A DNA stretch of 64,000 nucleotides from Pollenia angustigena (Eukaryota > Arthropoda > Insecta > Diptera > Polleniidae), in assembly GCA_930367215.1 (NCBI GenBank), contig OV884059.1, positions 19,306,945 through 19,370,944 of the forward strand, in the 5' to 3' direction. The position numbers were made by a program, and so were the translations under genes. The notes under the pieces are model-generated. The model saw only the letters and a program-made list of their open reading frames with translations. It had not been told where the DNA came from and did no database searches. The first letter of the stretch is position 1. Every line of letters starts with the position of its first letter. Positions 1-9,473 of this stretch are shown here, piece after piece.

Positions 1-68
1 ATCAAATTAAAGAACTTCAACCAGCAAAATTTAAATTTGATGACCAATGCATTTAAATTAATTTGCAA

Positions 69-137
69 ATGTTTCTTACAATGATCGATGGAAAAGTTGC
101 ACAAGCTTTAACCGAAACAAAGTCTTCGTCAAGATGC
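69..137 (+). pseudogene. Transib (RAG1-like) transposase fragment
   Basis: A stretch of about 23 codons reads TMIDGKVAQALTETKSSSRC. It aligns with residues 376-395 of the complete Transib transposase at 6488-8524 (TMIDAKVCNAATQTTSTMKC), which hold the second catalytic Asp and the first zinc Cys. The frame is lost right after the Cys and there is a stop upstream, so only a relict remains. It differs at many positions from the nearby complete copy and therefore comes from another Transib family. The element may continue to the left of the window. Confidence 0.6.
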
Positions 138-906
138 ACCATACTTAATTTTATCCTTATAACAACTGGAATTGTTCCAAAAAGCCACCTTTTGTCCCCT
201 GCGTATACTGAAATAAAAAAACAAGTATTAGTTGCAAAATACAACAAAAAAAAAAAACAAATTGTAAAAGAATATATATGTATATCTGTATATCTTTTGT
301 TCCAGTAAGTCGAGTTTTACGTTTTATCTCGCATAAAAATGGCGTAAAAAATACCGATCTAGTCCAAAATTTATGAATTCTTGTGCGGCGTCTGTCTGAT
401 GCGATTTTTATCAAGGCGAATTCACTAGAAGGTAATTTCGCAAACTCAACACACTACATGTGGGGTTGACAGCTTACTCCACCACATTTAGCACGGTTCC
501 ACACGATAAAACAGTAGTCCTTGTTTACATCAGCAAGACACAATAACACAGTATACTAAAGATATGGGGAAAATAAAACAGTAAAAAAATGGTGCTGGGA
601 TTGGCGATGTATACGTTCCAAAGCTTTTCTGTTTTCAGAAACTAAATTTTTAAAAATACATACAGATATAAGAAAAGGCATAGACATGTATAGTTTAAAT
701 TTAACAATAGCTATCGTATTTTATTATTTTATATAACCACTTGCTGACCCGGCAAACGTGTGTAGTTCTGCCTTACAAATTATTTATAGTAAATATTTTA
801 GTTTTCCTATAAAAAATATCGATTAATTTTAAGTGTGTACTGCTTAAGACAATGACCATAAATAAAAAAAAACATCAACCATTTACTTTTTCAATTCAAT
901 GTATGT
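138..906. other. AT-rich interval without recognised gene
   Basis: Short open frames here overlap on both strands, have no recognisable domain and are probably spurious. No terminal repeats or tRNA-like boxes are evident. The stretch ends in a TGTA/TACA-rich run that supplies the ATGTACAT target of the next element. Confidence 0.4.
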
Positions 907-1194
907 ATGTACATTAGGCCGGGTCGATTTGTGTGGAGGCAAAAAAATCGCCCATGGCTCAGTGAAAATCGTATTCTAGGGATCAAAATAAGAAACTTTG
1001 TCGAAGGAACCATACCTCTAAAACGAATTCTACTACCCCCAAACTATTGAGGGGGGTTCCCCATACAAACATTTAAAAAATCACAATTTTTGGCACTTTA
1101 TTTTATTATTTTTTATTTATTTTTATTATTTTATTTATTTTTTCTCTTTAGAAGTTTATTTAGTCAGAACATATGTAAATGAAAAAATTAATTT

Positions 1195-3422
1195 TACTTA
1201 GTAATTTTTTGCTTTCAAGTCGGGGCAATTTCGTACGGCTCTCTAATGTCGTCGCCATAACAGCCTCTACATTTTCCGGTATAACTCGTTTGGAAACGCT
1301 AGCTAGCAATTGAACGTGTCGTTCTGTTCCTTGTATGTGTGATGGAATTTTTGGATCATTAAACGGTGGATCATATTGATTTAAATATTCTTTCAAAGTA
1401 TCATATGGAATGCTTCGCGTGAATGGTGATTCAAATACGTCATTTATGTCATTCATATTGATCATTTTCGTGTAACTTGTGCAATAAAAGTTTATATCTG
1501 GTTTTTTATAAGCTCTAAGTCCCGTTGGGTCGTCAACATCGGTTCGATAGCGTAGAATTATCTTGATAGCACAGTCGCGCTTTTCTTTGCTATCATCAAA
1601 CAACATTGATAACAAGATATTTTCCGAATGCGCATAATATGATTTATCTGTAATTACTTTATTGACAATTTTACGTAAACGAGGTTCTAGAAATCTTGAC
1701 CAACTAATGAATTTGAAAAATAATCTACTACCGTACACGACAGAGCTGTAATACTTGATATTGAAGTACATTGGCACATAACATGTAATTATAAATTCAA
1801 CCAGTATTCTTAAATTTGCATCTGGATTTTACGTTGTCACATATAATCGTAATAGTCTAGCGGCCTTGGTGAGCCACCGAGAATGTACAATTTTCCCTGG
1901 TTTGATGTTAGCCAGATTCACTGAAACCACGCCGCTAGAAATTGCATGGGCCCTGTCGTATAAGTACTTGGAATCGGTGCAAAATTAAATTTTTTCTGAA
2001 GCAGGGGGCATATTTTTCAACTCAATTTTCTGAAAGCCGTCCACCACCTGAAAATATATAAAAATAAAACAATTAAAAACGGTTGACAATTATAATAAAT
2101 GAGTGATAGCAATAACTCACCGGAAGAGTTACACAAGTTTCGATTTGACGGCTCAATTTTCCGGTTGCCGATCTTGGTCCAGTGCTGGTTGATTTATCCA
2201 AAGCTTCAAACAAATGCCGAAACGGAAGTTCGTTGAAGTGTAGAAGGCAAACGAACCCATGCAATGGTCTTTTTAACAGCAATTCGAATCGTCGTATAAT
2301 TCCAACGTTTGGGCCAGTGTTTGTTGGCTCACCGTCAGTGCATTTGCCAATATATGCATCCAGTGATATATTTTTATCGTTGAAAAAATCATTTAATTTG
2401 GTGGTTTTGTATTCAGCGGTTTCATGTTCCAGTCTTACGTACCAATCAATTCAGAATTCGGTTCTCTCAAAATAACAAGATGAGGTTCTTTTACCATCCT
2501 AGTATGATACTTCTCATCAATTGTATCTCTCGTTAAAGTATCATCTTTTCTGCCATCGAATGAAAATGCTAACAAATTGGTATCATCTAACCGTTTGCGA
2601 AGCACTTCTTGACTGCATTTCTCTTTTTCTCGGTGAACTTTCGATTTATCCATGATGAGAGGTTTGCCATGGATATCTTTCATTTTAAAATCTTGGAAAA
2701 GAGCGGTTCCCATTGCTAATGCTACTCTATCAGGCACACCAAATCTGTCACATACCAAGGCAAAGTTAAAACAATCGTATCTCTGTGTGTATTGTGAACT
2801 TGTGCTTATATCCAAATCTTCTTGAACCGGTGGCGTATGTTGAATCATCGGGATCTTGGTATGTTGGCATTGTTGACTTAGACGTTGCTCCTTGCTCTTC
2901 AATTTCCATCGCAAATCCATCCATTGTTAGTCTTCTCTGATTATGTTGATCGTGCATAAACTCTTTGAGGCGTTCGGGAACCAAACCGCATGCACATGGA
3001 GCTGCCTTCAAATCGCATTTACATGTTCGAATGAAAAAAATTGTTTCCAGAGATTTTACATACTCTGTAAATTGTTGGGGTTTGTTTCTTCTCTTGATTT
3101 GCTCTTGATATTTGTCAAGCAATCTATTCAATTTATTACATACACTTTTTTCCAGCATTATTTACATACCAAGTTTTTCCCAAATTCCAATCAACTTATC
3201 TTGTACTTGAATAGTGAATGGTTTATAGGACAACTTTTTTTGTTCGCTCAAGTAAAAATAATATTTCAAGATATCCAGATGGGTTGGTAAATTAAGATCA
3301 GTCAAATCAGTAGACACACCAAAAAACAGTAACATCATGCCTGGGATATGACTCATTGGGTTTTCGATAGTTGTTGATATTGTTATTGCTTCATTTTGCG
3401 GTGTAGAGGATGGTGGATTCAT
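1195..3422 (-). pseudogene. Unassigned DDE-type transposase, decayed, with one intron
   Basis: The gene reads on the minus strand in segments. The N-terminus (3422-3162) is followed, after one in-frame TAA, by 3158 to about 2800, which has a Cys cluster (CKCDLKAAPCACG). A frame change leads to 2880-2435 (FALVCDRFGVPDRVALAMG, FSFDGRKDDT). Another frame change leads to about 2430-2121 (KCTDGEPTNTGPNVG, CLLHFNELPFRHLF). An intron follows (2120-2048, GTGAGT donor, TTTTCAG acceptor). Then come an exon with two stops (AISSGVVSVNLA, HSRWLTKAARLLRLY) and the C-terminal segment 1777-1195 (VVYGSRLFF, AHSENILLSMLFDD, SHIQGTERHVQLL). The order D...CTDG...CLLH...HSRW recalls hAT transposases and resembles a protein family I know only as uncharacterised invertebrate transposon proteins. 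It is non-functional as it stands. The superfamily and the exact catalytic residues are not established here. Confidence 0.65.
2048..2120 (-). other. Intron in relict transposase
   Basis: This is a 73-bp intron of normal insect length. Its donor CCG/GTGAGT and acceptor TTTTCAG/GTGGTG join two segments whose translations run on in register (ETCVTLP then VVDGFQKIEL). It shows that the element carried a spliced gene. Confidence 0.6.
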
Positions 3423-3725
3423 TGTAAACTTTTTGATTTGGAATGATTTTTTTTTTTAATTTTTTTATCTGAAATTAGCACTTCACACTTCGAGTTCTTC
3501 ACAACGACTTAATGCAATCACAAAAACTGTTGCGTTATATATGGTCTACGAGACAAGGTAATAAGAATGAAATGGTAATTTCAATTCTACCTGTAACCGA
3601 TTTTGTTGTCAAAACTGCCCATAAAGTACTTACATGTAAATTAAACGTTAATCTGACCACAAATTCTGTTAAGCAAGTGCGCCTTTTATTACTTCTGGAA
3701 AATCCTTTATGATAATTTTATGCTT

Positions 3726-4424
3726 AATTCTACCTGTAACCGATTTTGCTTAAGTAAGATTACGACATGCAGCTGTGTCTTGTGGTGGCTTAAAAAAAAC
3801 CCACACAACTTATTTTACGACCTGCAACAGAACGACACGTTCAATTGCTAGCTAGCGTTTCCAAACGAGTTATACCAGAAAATGAGAGGCTGTTATGGCG
3901 ACGACATTAGAGAGCCGTGCGAAATTGCCCAGACTTGAAAGCAAAGAAGACTTCAAACAGTAATTTTTTTATTTTCTTTTCTATTACTAAGTTAAACTAA
4001 TTTTTTCATTTACATATGTTCTGACTAAATAAATTTCTAAAGAGAAAAAATAAATAAAATAATAAAAATAAATTAAATAAATAAAAAATAATAAAATAAA
4101 GTGCCAAAAATTGTGATTTTTTGAAATGTTTGTATGGCGAACCCCCTAGGGGAGTTCCAGGGGGTGTGCCACTGGCATGGGTGGATCGGCCTCCAAAGTT
4201 AGTGGGGGTCGGTCATACATTTGGACTCGATTGGCGCAATCTAAATGGGTCAAAGTGGGATTTTTTAAAACTTGACCCTACGGGACAAAAGTCAACAGTT
4301 TGGGGGTACAGTACTTTTCGTTTATAGTCACTACGCACATTAGCGATATAGTCCATTTTATCTGTTTATTTTGCCACTACAAGTTAATTTAATATAAAGT
4401 TTTAATGTTATAGTCCATTTAGCG
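3726..4424 (+). repeat. Inverted 3'-end arm of the 0.9-5 kb element (copy A of a 700-bp repeat)
   Basis: This segment begins near TTCTACCTGTAACCG and runs past the end of the transposase reading frame. It is nearly identical to 10518-11217; the one difference I found is at 4315 (T) versus 11106 (C) in the MITE terminus. It holds plus-strand codons 3838-3963 for the transposase C-terminus (VQLLASVSKRVIPEN), inverted relative to the main gene. The 68-codon open frame in it (4121-4327) has no recognisable domain and is probably chance. Confidence 0.7.
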
Positions 4425-4882
4425 ATATATGCACATTTACCATATATGCCATTTATCAACAGTAGTCAAAGAGAAAATTAAAGCAAATTAATGGCGTTAT
4501 AGTCACATTAGCAAAATTTACTAAGTTCTTTTTAGTTTTCGAATCAAAAATCTATCCAAAGAAAGAATGAAATAAATCATTTAATTTTTGTCATCAACTC
4601 TCTACTTGTAAAAAATTAGTTTTTGCTGTTGGTATCAGTTATGAAATATCTTGTTATTATTTTAGTTATTTTGTATAGTGTGCAACTCTGTTGTAAAGCC
4701 ATAAGGCTGATGTCGGTGTAAGTTATATTTTTTATTTCCTTTATTAACATAACTTTATTATATTCGAATTCGGTTATACGCGTCAAAGTGGCATATATGT
4801 GAATTAGCCTTATAGTCACATTAGCGATATAGTCCACGTTATGGTTGCAACTAAAGGATTTGACTATAAGCGAAAAGTACTG
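4309..4882. mobile_element. MITE, Tc1/mariner type, TA target, CAGTACTTTTCG ends
   Basis: The ends are CAGTACTTTTCG(T)TTATAGTC and its inverse GACTATAAGCGAAAAGTACTG, and each side carries TA. The opposite arm of the host element has the unoccupied site (GGGGGTAGTAG near 1030), which confirms the TA duplication. Inside are repeated short motifs such as GCGATATAGTCCA and ATAGTCACATTAGC. It has no coding capacity. A truncated copy starts at 11103 and a right-end fragment lies near 41240-41271. Confidence 0.75.
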
Positions 4883-5325
4883 TAGTAGAATTCGTTTTAG
4901 AGGTATGGTTCCTTCGGCAAAGTTTCTTATTTTGATCCCTAGAATACGATTTTCACTGAGCCATGGGCGATTATTAAATCGACCCGCCCTAATGTACATA
5001 TTTCATTAATGCAACAGACGTATGCATTGCTTAATATGTATCTGAAAACTAAAATGTAAAGTTTAAAAAGTTATTTTTGTTTTTTATCCTAAAATAGGAA
5101 AATTTAATAAATAAAATCAATATTAATTGCGTAAAGTAATTGAGTGTAAAGCTTCGTACAGACGATGGTCAGATCTTACAATGTTGTTATTAAAATTGCC
5201 TAAAAATGTATTGCAACTGCGTGAACATTGTAAGTTAATTTTCATTTGGAAGATGTGCAAAATTAATGCATCTGACAATGGCACCATTGTCAGAAAAATG
5301 ACAACATTGTAAAATCTGACCATCG

Positions 5326-5361
5326 CACATAGGGGTTTTTTGCCAATCTAGCCGGACATTA
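5326..5361 (+). repeat. Transib left terminal inverted repeat
   Basis: 36 bp starting CACATAGGGGTTTTTTGCC. It matches the right end (9188-9223) at every position in inverted orientation. The first seven bases CACATAG resemble the CACWRTG-like heptamer of Transib ends. Confidence 0.9.
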
Positions 5362-5885
5362 AGCAAAAAATTTTTTTTAAGAAATGGAAAAATTTAAGTA
5401 CGCAGCTCGACAGACAACAAAGTTCTGCATCGTATAGTGAATTTTCAAGTCTTTTGCTTGAGATTTGTGGTTTTGGGACACTGTTAAAACCAGGAAAGTT
5501 GATTAAATTGCATGCGTGTTCATTGACTTTTTACGGTTTTGGGAGGTTTACAATATATTTTTTTGTAGATAAACGAATAAAGATTTTACATTGAATTTTT
5601 TTTTCTGTGAAAGACTATATAAACAGCTAATTATGAAAATTTTTAGAAAAATTTTATTTGAATTTTTTATGATAAAAAAATTAGTACGAAATTAAAAAAA
5701 ACGATTTTTTTGTTCACTTTTTTGTAAAAAAAAAAAATTTAAAAGGTTTTTGAAGGTGAGTTCCGCTGAGTTCTTAAAAATTTTATACATCACGATAAAA
5801 TTTGAAATCTCTACTTTTAAATTCAAAAAAAAAAAAACGTTGCGCGTTGTTGCGCCATTTTTTTTAATGATTTTTTGAAAATTTC

Positions 5886-6330
5886 ACCTTTTTTCTGTTT
5901 TTGCTCATCTTGCATAGGTACATATGATAGAAACCCTTTCGTCAGTCATAAAATGTTTTGGTTGTACGTAGATGGTTTTTATTTAAATTATTACATATAA
6001 GCCTAATATTACCTGTGTAAAAAAAGGGATGTGCGAAACAGTAAGTAACGGGTTTTAACCACATGTGCGGCCGCTAAAGGACGTTATTTAATAGAGCAAA
6101 CAAATTTTTTTACCTTTTTTCTGTTTTTGCTCATCTTGCATAGGTACATATGATAGAAACCCTTTCGTCAGTCATAAAATGTTTTGGTTGTACGTAGATG
6201 GTTTTTATTTAAATTATTACATATAAGCCTAATATTACCTGTGTAAAAAAAGGGATGTGCGAAACAGTAAGTAACGGGTTTTAACCACCTGTGCGGCCGC
6301 TAAAGGACGTTATTTAATAGAGCAAAATAA
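5886..6330 (+). repeat. 226-bp tandem duplication in Transib leader
   Basis: Two near-identical units, about 5886-6111 and 6112-6330, each run from ACCTTTTTTCTGTTTTTGC to TTATTTAATAGAGCAAA. Only a few substitutions separate them (CACATGTGC versus CACCTGTGC), so the duplication is recent. It lies 5' of the transposase start and could hold promoter or transposase-binding sequence; that role is inferred. Confidence 0.85.
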
Positions 6331-6487
6331 ATGTACCTGTTTTGCATAACTTTTAAAATCATTAACAACAAAAATAATATATAATAAAAAATCAAATCTG
6401 GGCTCTAGGTACTTAGTTTTTTTAAATATATATTGTGGTTTTTGCATAAAATTGTTATCAGAACCATTTTGAAGCTTCGAGAGTAAA

Positions 6488-8524
6488 ATGGAAAAAGTGT
6501 ATACGAATTTAGAGTTATTCCAAATTATACAAGAATGTGGTTCTAAACTCGTTGAAGAGAAATTACAATTTTTAGTTAGAAAATTGTGCGAAATTTCAAA
6601 ATGTCAGGGAGATAGTGACATATCAGTAGTAAATCAATGCTTAAAGAAATTCAAATATTTTTTTAAAATATTTTGGCATTCAGCACAAAGAAAAAAGGAT
6701 CGATTTGTAAGCATGCATGCCAAATGGCTGGAAGGAACAGTGACAATACCTTTTTTTGGGAGTTCGTCTTCAAAACGACTACAAAAGCCGTTTGTTGAAT
6801 TGACCGAAAGAAGTAAGAGAAGAAAAACTGAAATCTTGCGAACTCAAACCGATGCTGATTTATTGATGCACGCTACCCAAACACAACTACAAACGTCTGG
6901 AAAAAAAGATGCCTCAGGTCTGCTTAAAGAAATTGTGTCTTCTCCGGCAAGAGCTACAAAAATAAAAAAAGCATACAAAGCTGCACAAGAGGATAAAGTA
7001 AAACAGCTAACCCCTCTAAAGGCTCTTTCTATATTTGTAGAAGCTGATCTTTCTCGAAAACAATATGAAATAATCCGAAGTGCCGCTAAGAAGGTTTATC
7101 CTAGCTACAAAATTCTGCAGAGAGAGAAAAGTGAATGCTATCCTCCAAAAGAATCATTTGAAGTAACGGAAACATGTGCTCAAATAAATCTTCAGGATTT
7201 GCTTAATCATACTGCAAGTAGATTACTTACATATTTAAAAGATGTTTTATGTGATTCACAAATAGAAGAATGCAACTCCCTCGAACTAATAAGCAAATGG
7301 GGCTGCGATGGATCACACCAGGCACAATTTAAGCAAAAGATGAAAAATGATGCTTCTGATTCTCATATTTTTCAGAGTAGTTTCGTACCGCTTCGACTAA
7401 TATATGGTGCAAAAAAGGAGAAAATATTATGGCAAAATCCAACTCCTTCATCACCGCGATATTGTAGACCTATTCGCATCAGATTTGTTAAAGAAACTGT
7501 AGATGTAATCCAAGAAGAAATTAATTATGTACAAGATGCCATTACTACATTACAAAACACTAATTTTTTAATGGAAGGAAAGTTATATTCCATAAAACAT
7601 ACAATGGTATTTACAATGATAGATGCAAAAGTATGTAATGCCGCAACACAAACTACGTCCACAATGAAGTGCTATATTTGTGGGGCTACTTCAAAAGAAT
7701 TTAACAATTTGAAAATCAAAAGGGATATAGACGTAGATGCACTTTCTTTCGGATTATCTACTTTGCACGCCAGAATTCGTCTATTTGAGAGCATATTACA
7801 CCTATCGTATAAACTCACAGTAAAAAAGTGGCAATTAAGATCGGATGAGGACAAAACTATTGTTAATGAGAGGAAAAAAACTATCCAAGAAAAATTTAGA
7901 AGTGAATTAGGGCTAATAGTGGATGTACCGAAGACTGGATTTGGAAACAGCAACGATGGTAACACCAGCAGACGATTTTTTTCCAATCCTGAATTAGCTG
8001 CAGAAATAACTGGAATTGCATTGGATTTCATCTACCGGATCAAAGTTATTATTGAAGTAATTACAAGTGGTCACAAAATCCATTTGCACGAGTTTGCCAA
8101 TTATTGCTTAGACACTGCAAAACTTTACGTTACTCTATATCCCTGGCATCCTATGACACCTACAATGCACAAGATTTTAGTACATGGCGCAACTGTAATG
8201 AGTGAGGCATTGTTGCCTATCGGGCTATTATCAGAAGAAGCGTCTGAGGCACGAAATAAACATTTTCGGCTTTACAGGCAGAATTTTGCTAGAAAGTTTT
8301 CGAGGGTTCAGTGTAACAAAGATGTTATAAATAGACTTTTGCTCACTTCTGACCCACTGATTACTAGTATAAGACCAACTCCAAAAAAAAAGTCACTACC
8401 CTTTACGAAAGAAGCAATTTCTTTTATGCTTCCACCTGTACTTGGCTCTGAAGAGAATTCAGATTCAGAAGAGGATTTTGAAGAAGCAGACGAAGAAGAA
8501 CCATGGCACTCATCATCATCTTAG
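6488..8524 (+). CDS. Transib transposase (RAG1-core-like), 678 aa
   Basis: This is a DDE recombinase predicted to cut and paste its own element by binding the CAC-starting ends. The frame is uninterrupted from ATG to TAG. D274 in WGCDGSHQ, D379 in TMIDAKV and E587 in SEEASEARNK align with the RAG1 triad D600, D708 and E962. C395 and C398 (CYIC) with H561 and H566 (HKILVH) match the RAG1 zinc site, including its C-x2-C and H-x4-H spacing. The C-terminal segment ARKFSRVQCNKDV also follows the RAG1 pattern. An acidic, Ser-rich tail (residues 654-678) ends the protein; the N-terminus is basic around 108-113. A RAG1-type RING domain is absent, as in Transib generally. I chose the start as the first ATG after a stop-rich leader. 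Catalytic competence is inferred, not shown. Confidence 0.9.
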   Translation: MEKVYTNLELFQIIQECGSKLVEEKLQFLVRKLCEISKCQGDSDISVVNQCLKKFKYFFKIFWHSAQRKKDRFVSMHAKWLEGTVTIPFFGSSSSKRLQKPFVELTERSKRRKTEILRTQTDADLLMHATQTQLQTSGKKDASGLLKEIVSSPARATKIKKAYKAAQEDKVKQLTPLKALSIFVEADLSRKQYEIIRSAAKKVYPSYKILQREKSECYPPKESFEVTETCAQINLQDLLNHTASRLLTYLKDVLCDSQIEECNSLELISKWGCDGSHQAQFKQKMKNDASDSHIFQSSFVPLRLIYGAKKEKILWQNPTPSSPRYCRPIRIRFVKETVDVIQEEINYVQDAITTLQNTNFLMEGKLYSIKHTMVFTMIDAKVCNAATQTTSTMKCYICGATSKEFNNLKIKRDIDVDALSFGLSTLHARIRLFESILHLSYKLTVKKWQLRSDEDKTIVNERKKTIQEKFRSELGLIVDVPKTGFGNSNDGNTSRRFFSNPELAAEITGIALDFIYRIKVIIEVITSGHKIHLHEFANYCLDTAKLYVTLYPWHPMTPTMHKILVHGATVMSEALLPIGLLSEEASEARNKHFRLYRQNFARKFSRVQCNKDVINRLLLTSDPLITSIRPTPKKKSLPFTKEAISFMLPPVLGSEENSDSEEDFEEADEEEPWHSSSS

Positions 8525-8734
8525 TGCAAAAGAGAAGTTATTTTAAATAAATTAGTTGTTATTATTTTAAATAAAATTTGCTGTTACTATTATAAATAAG
8601 TTATTATTACGAATATATTAATTATTTTCAGATAAATTAAATACTATAAAATATATAAAAGTCACATAAAATCTTAAAAATTAATATGTTTTGAAAATTA
8701 GCAAAAAAAAAAAAAAAATTTTACAGGGTCGTTC

Positions 8735-8756
8735 CGGGGGGGGGGGGGGGGGGGGG
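8735..8756. repeat. 22-bp poly-G run
   Basis: An unbroken run of 22 G lies in the 3' untranslated part of the Transib element. Its length is likely to vary between copies and between reads. Confidence 0.8.
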
Positions 8757-9187
8757 TGTTTGGAGGGATATCTCCCCCTACCCATTAAAGTTCAAAAATT
8801 TAATTTTTATAGTATTAAGGCGTTAGTAATCTATTTCTTTTAATATTTACATTTTTTTTAAATATTATTTTATGTAACCGCCCTCAAAAGGGGGCGGGGG
8901 GCGAAAAGTGTAATTTTACGATCTCATGGGTCTTATTTTAGGTTTTTTAACTTTCGCCGACGTTAAAAGTTGCATTTGCCAAACAAAAGTATGGGAAAAG
9001 TTTAAAAAAAATTGCATTTTTCAGAGGTTGGATTAGTTCTTCTAGGGGGAACATTTTCCTCCTTGGTCCGATTTTATTTATTTTTTAGGTTTACCTGCCT
9101 ATGACAATATCACATATTTCTGCCAAGTTTCATCGATCTAGGGGCACTCAATAACTTTTAAGAAGCAATATAAGCTAAAACAAAAAG

Positions 9188-9223
9188 TAATGTCCGGCTA
9201 GATTGGCAAAAAACCCCTATGTG
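9188..9223 (-). repeat. Transib right terminal inverted repeat
   Basis: Exact inverse of 5326-5361, ending CCCCTATGTG next to the second CATCG. Confidence 0.9.
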
Positions 9224-9244
9224 CATCGTCTGTACGAAGCTTAA

Positions 9245-9473
9245 GATATTTTTTGTTAGTCCAGTCCGTCTTTGGCCACACAGATAAGCTCAATAGCTTG
9301 GCGACGCGAGAACATGCCACGCATAATTGTCCTTGTGCAACATATAGTGTGCCCAAACATAAGCCGCAAACTGACATCGTTTGACCTTGCAACTTATAGG
9401 TTGTCATTGCGAATGTCAATCTCAGGGAAAATTTAACGCATTTGAATTCAGTTGGCAGGTCAGTGAGAATCAT
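9245..9473 (-). pseudogene. Helitron helicase C-terminal fragment
   Basis: The minus strand encodes FAMTTYKLQGQTMSVCGL followed by LYVAQGQLCVACSRV and a lysine-rich tail. This is the C-terminal end of the Pif1-type SF1B helicase domain of Helitron RepHel proteins (consensus around 'KSQGQT...VACSR', motifs V-VI). The expected Ser of KSQGQ is Leu here. Only about 75 residues remain; upstream helicase motifs are missing beyond 9473 and the 3' side runs straight into the MITE at 9241. It is a dead remnant. Confidence 0.8.

Larger units (their letters stand above)
907..4999 (-). mobile_element. Relict DNA transposon, 8-bp TSD ATGTACAT, TAGGCCGG ends
   Basis: A cut-and-paste element of about 4.1 kb (915-4991) is bounded by direct repeats ATGTACAT (907-914 and 4992-4999). 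Its ends are inverted: TAGGCCGGGTCGATTT on the left, and AATCGACCCGCCCTA on the right. The inverted similarity runs some 200 bp inward on both sides and includes the last codons of the transposase, read on the minus strand near 1200-1310 and on the plus strand near 3840-3960. The transposase gene lies on the minus strand and is broken. A TA-flanked MITE sits in the right arm. 8-bp duplications are known from hAT, P and some other superfamilies; these termini match none that I can name. Confidence 0.75.
5321..9228 (+). mobile_element. Complete Transib transposon with 5-bp TSD CATCG
   Basis: The element is 3898 bp (5326-9223) between direct repeats CATCG (5321-5325, 9224-9228). Its 36-bp terminal inverted repeats are perfect and start CACATAGGGG. 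Termini beginning CAC and a 5-bp target duplication are diagnostic of Transib transposons, whose ends correspond to the V(D)J recombination-signal heptamer. The duplication is proven because it interrupts the palindrome of an older MITE, which reads through perfectly when the element and one CATCG are removed. It carries one transposase gene, a duplicated 226-bp leader segment and a long G run. No inactivating change is evident. Confidence 0.9.
5150..9241. mobile_element. Harbinger-type MITE (TAA target), split by the Transib element
   Basis: With the Transib removed, about 190 bp remain. The inverted ends begin AGCTTCGTACAGACGATGG and continue GTCAGAT(C/T)TTACAATGTTGT, with TAA on both sides (5147-5149 and 9242-9244). 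A 3-bp TAA/TTA duplication is typical of PIF/Harbinger MITEs. The right arm resumes exactly after the Transib duplication, which dates the MITE as older than the Transib. Confidence 0.75.

Noticed and set aside
4121..4327. 68-codon open frame, repeated identically at 10915-11121
   Set aside because: It lies inside a duplicated transposon arm, overlaps a MITE end at its 3' side and has no recognisable domain. Its identity follows from the DNA duplication.
7672..8031. 119-codon minus frame inside the Transib gene
   Set aside because: Antisense shadow of the transposase frame.
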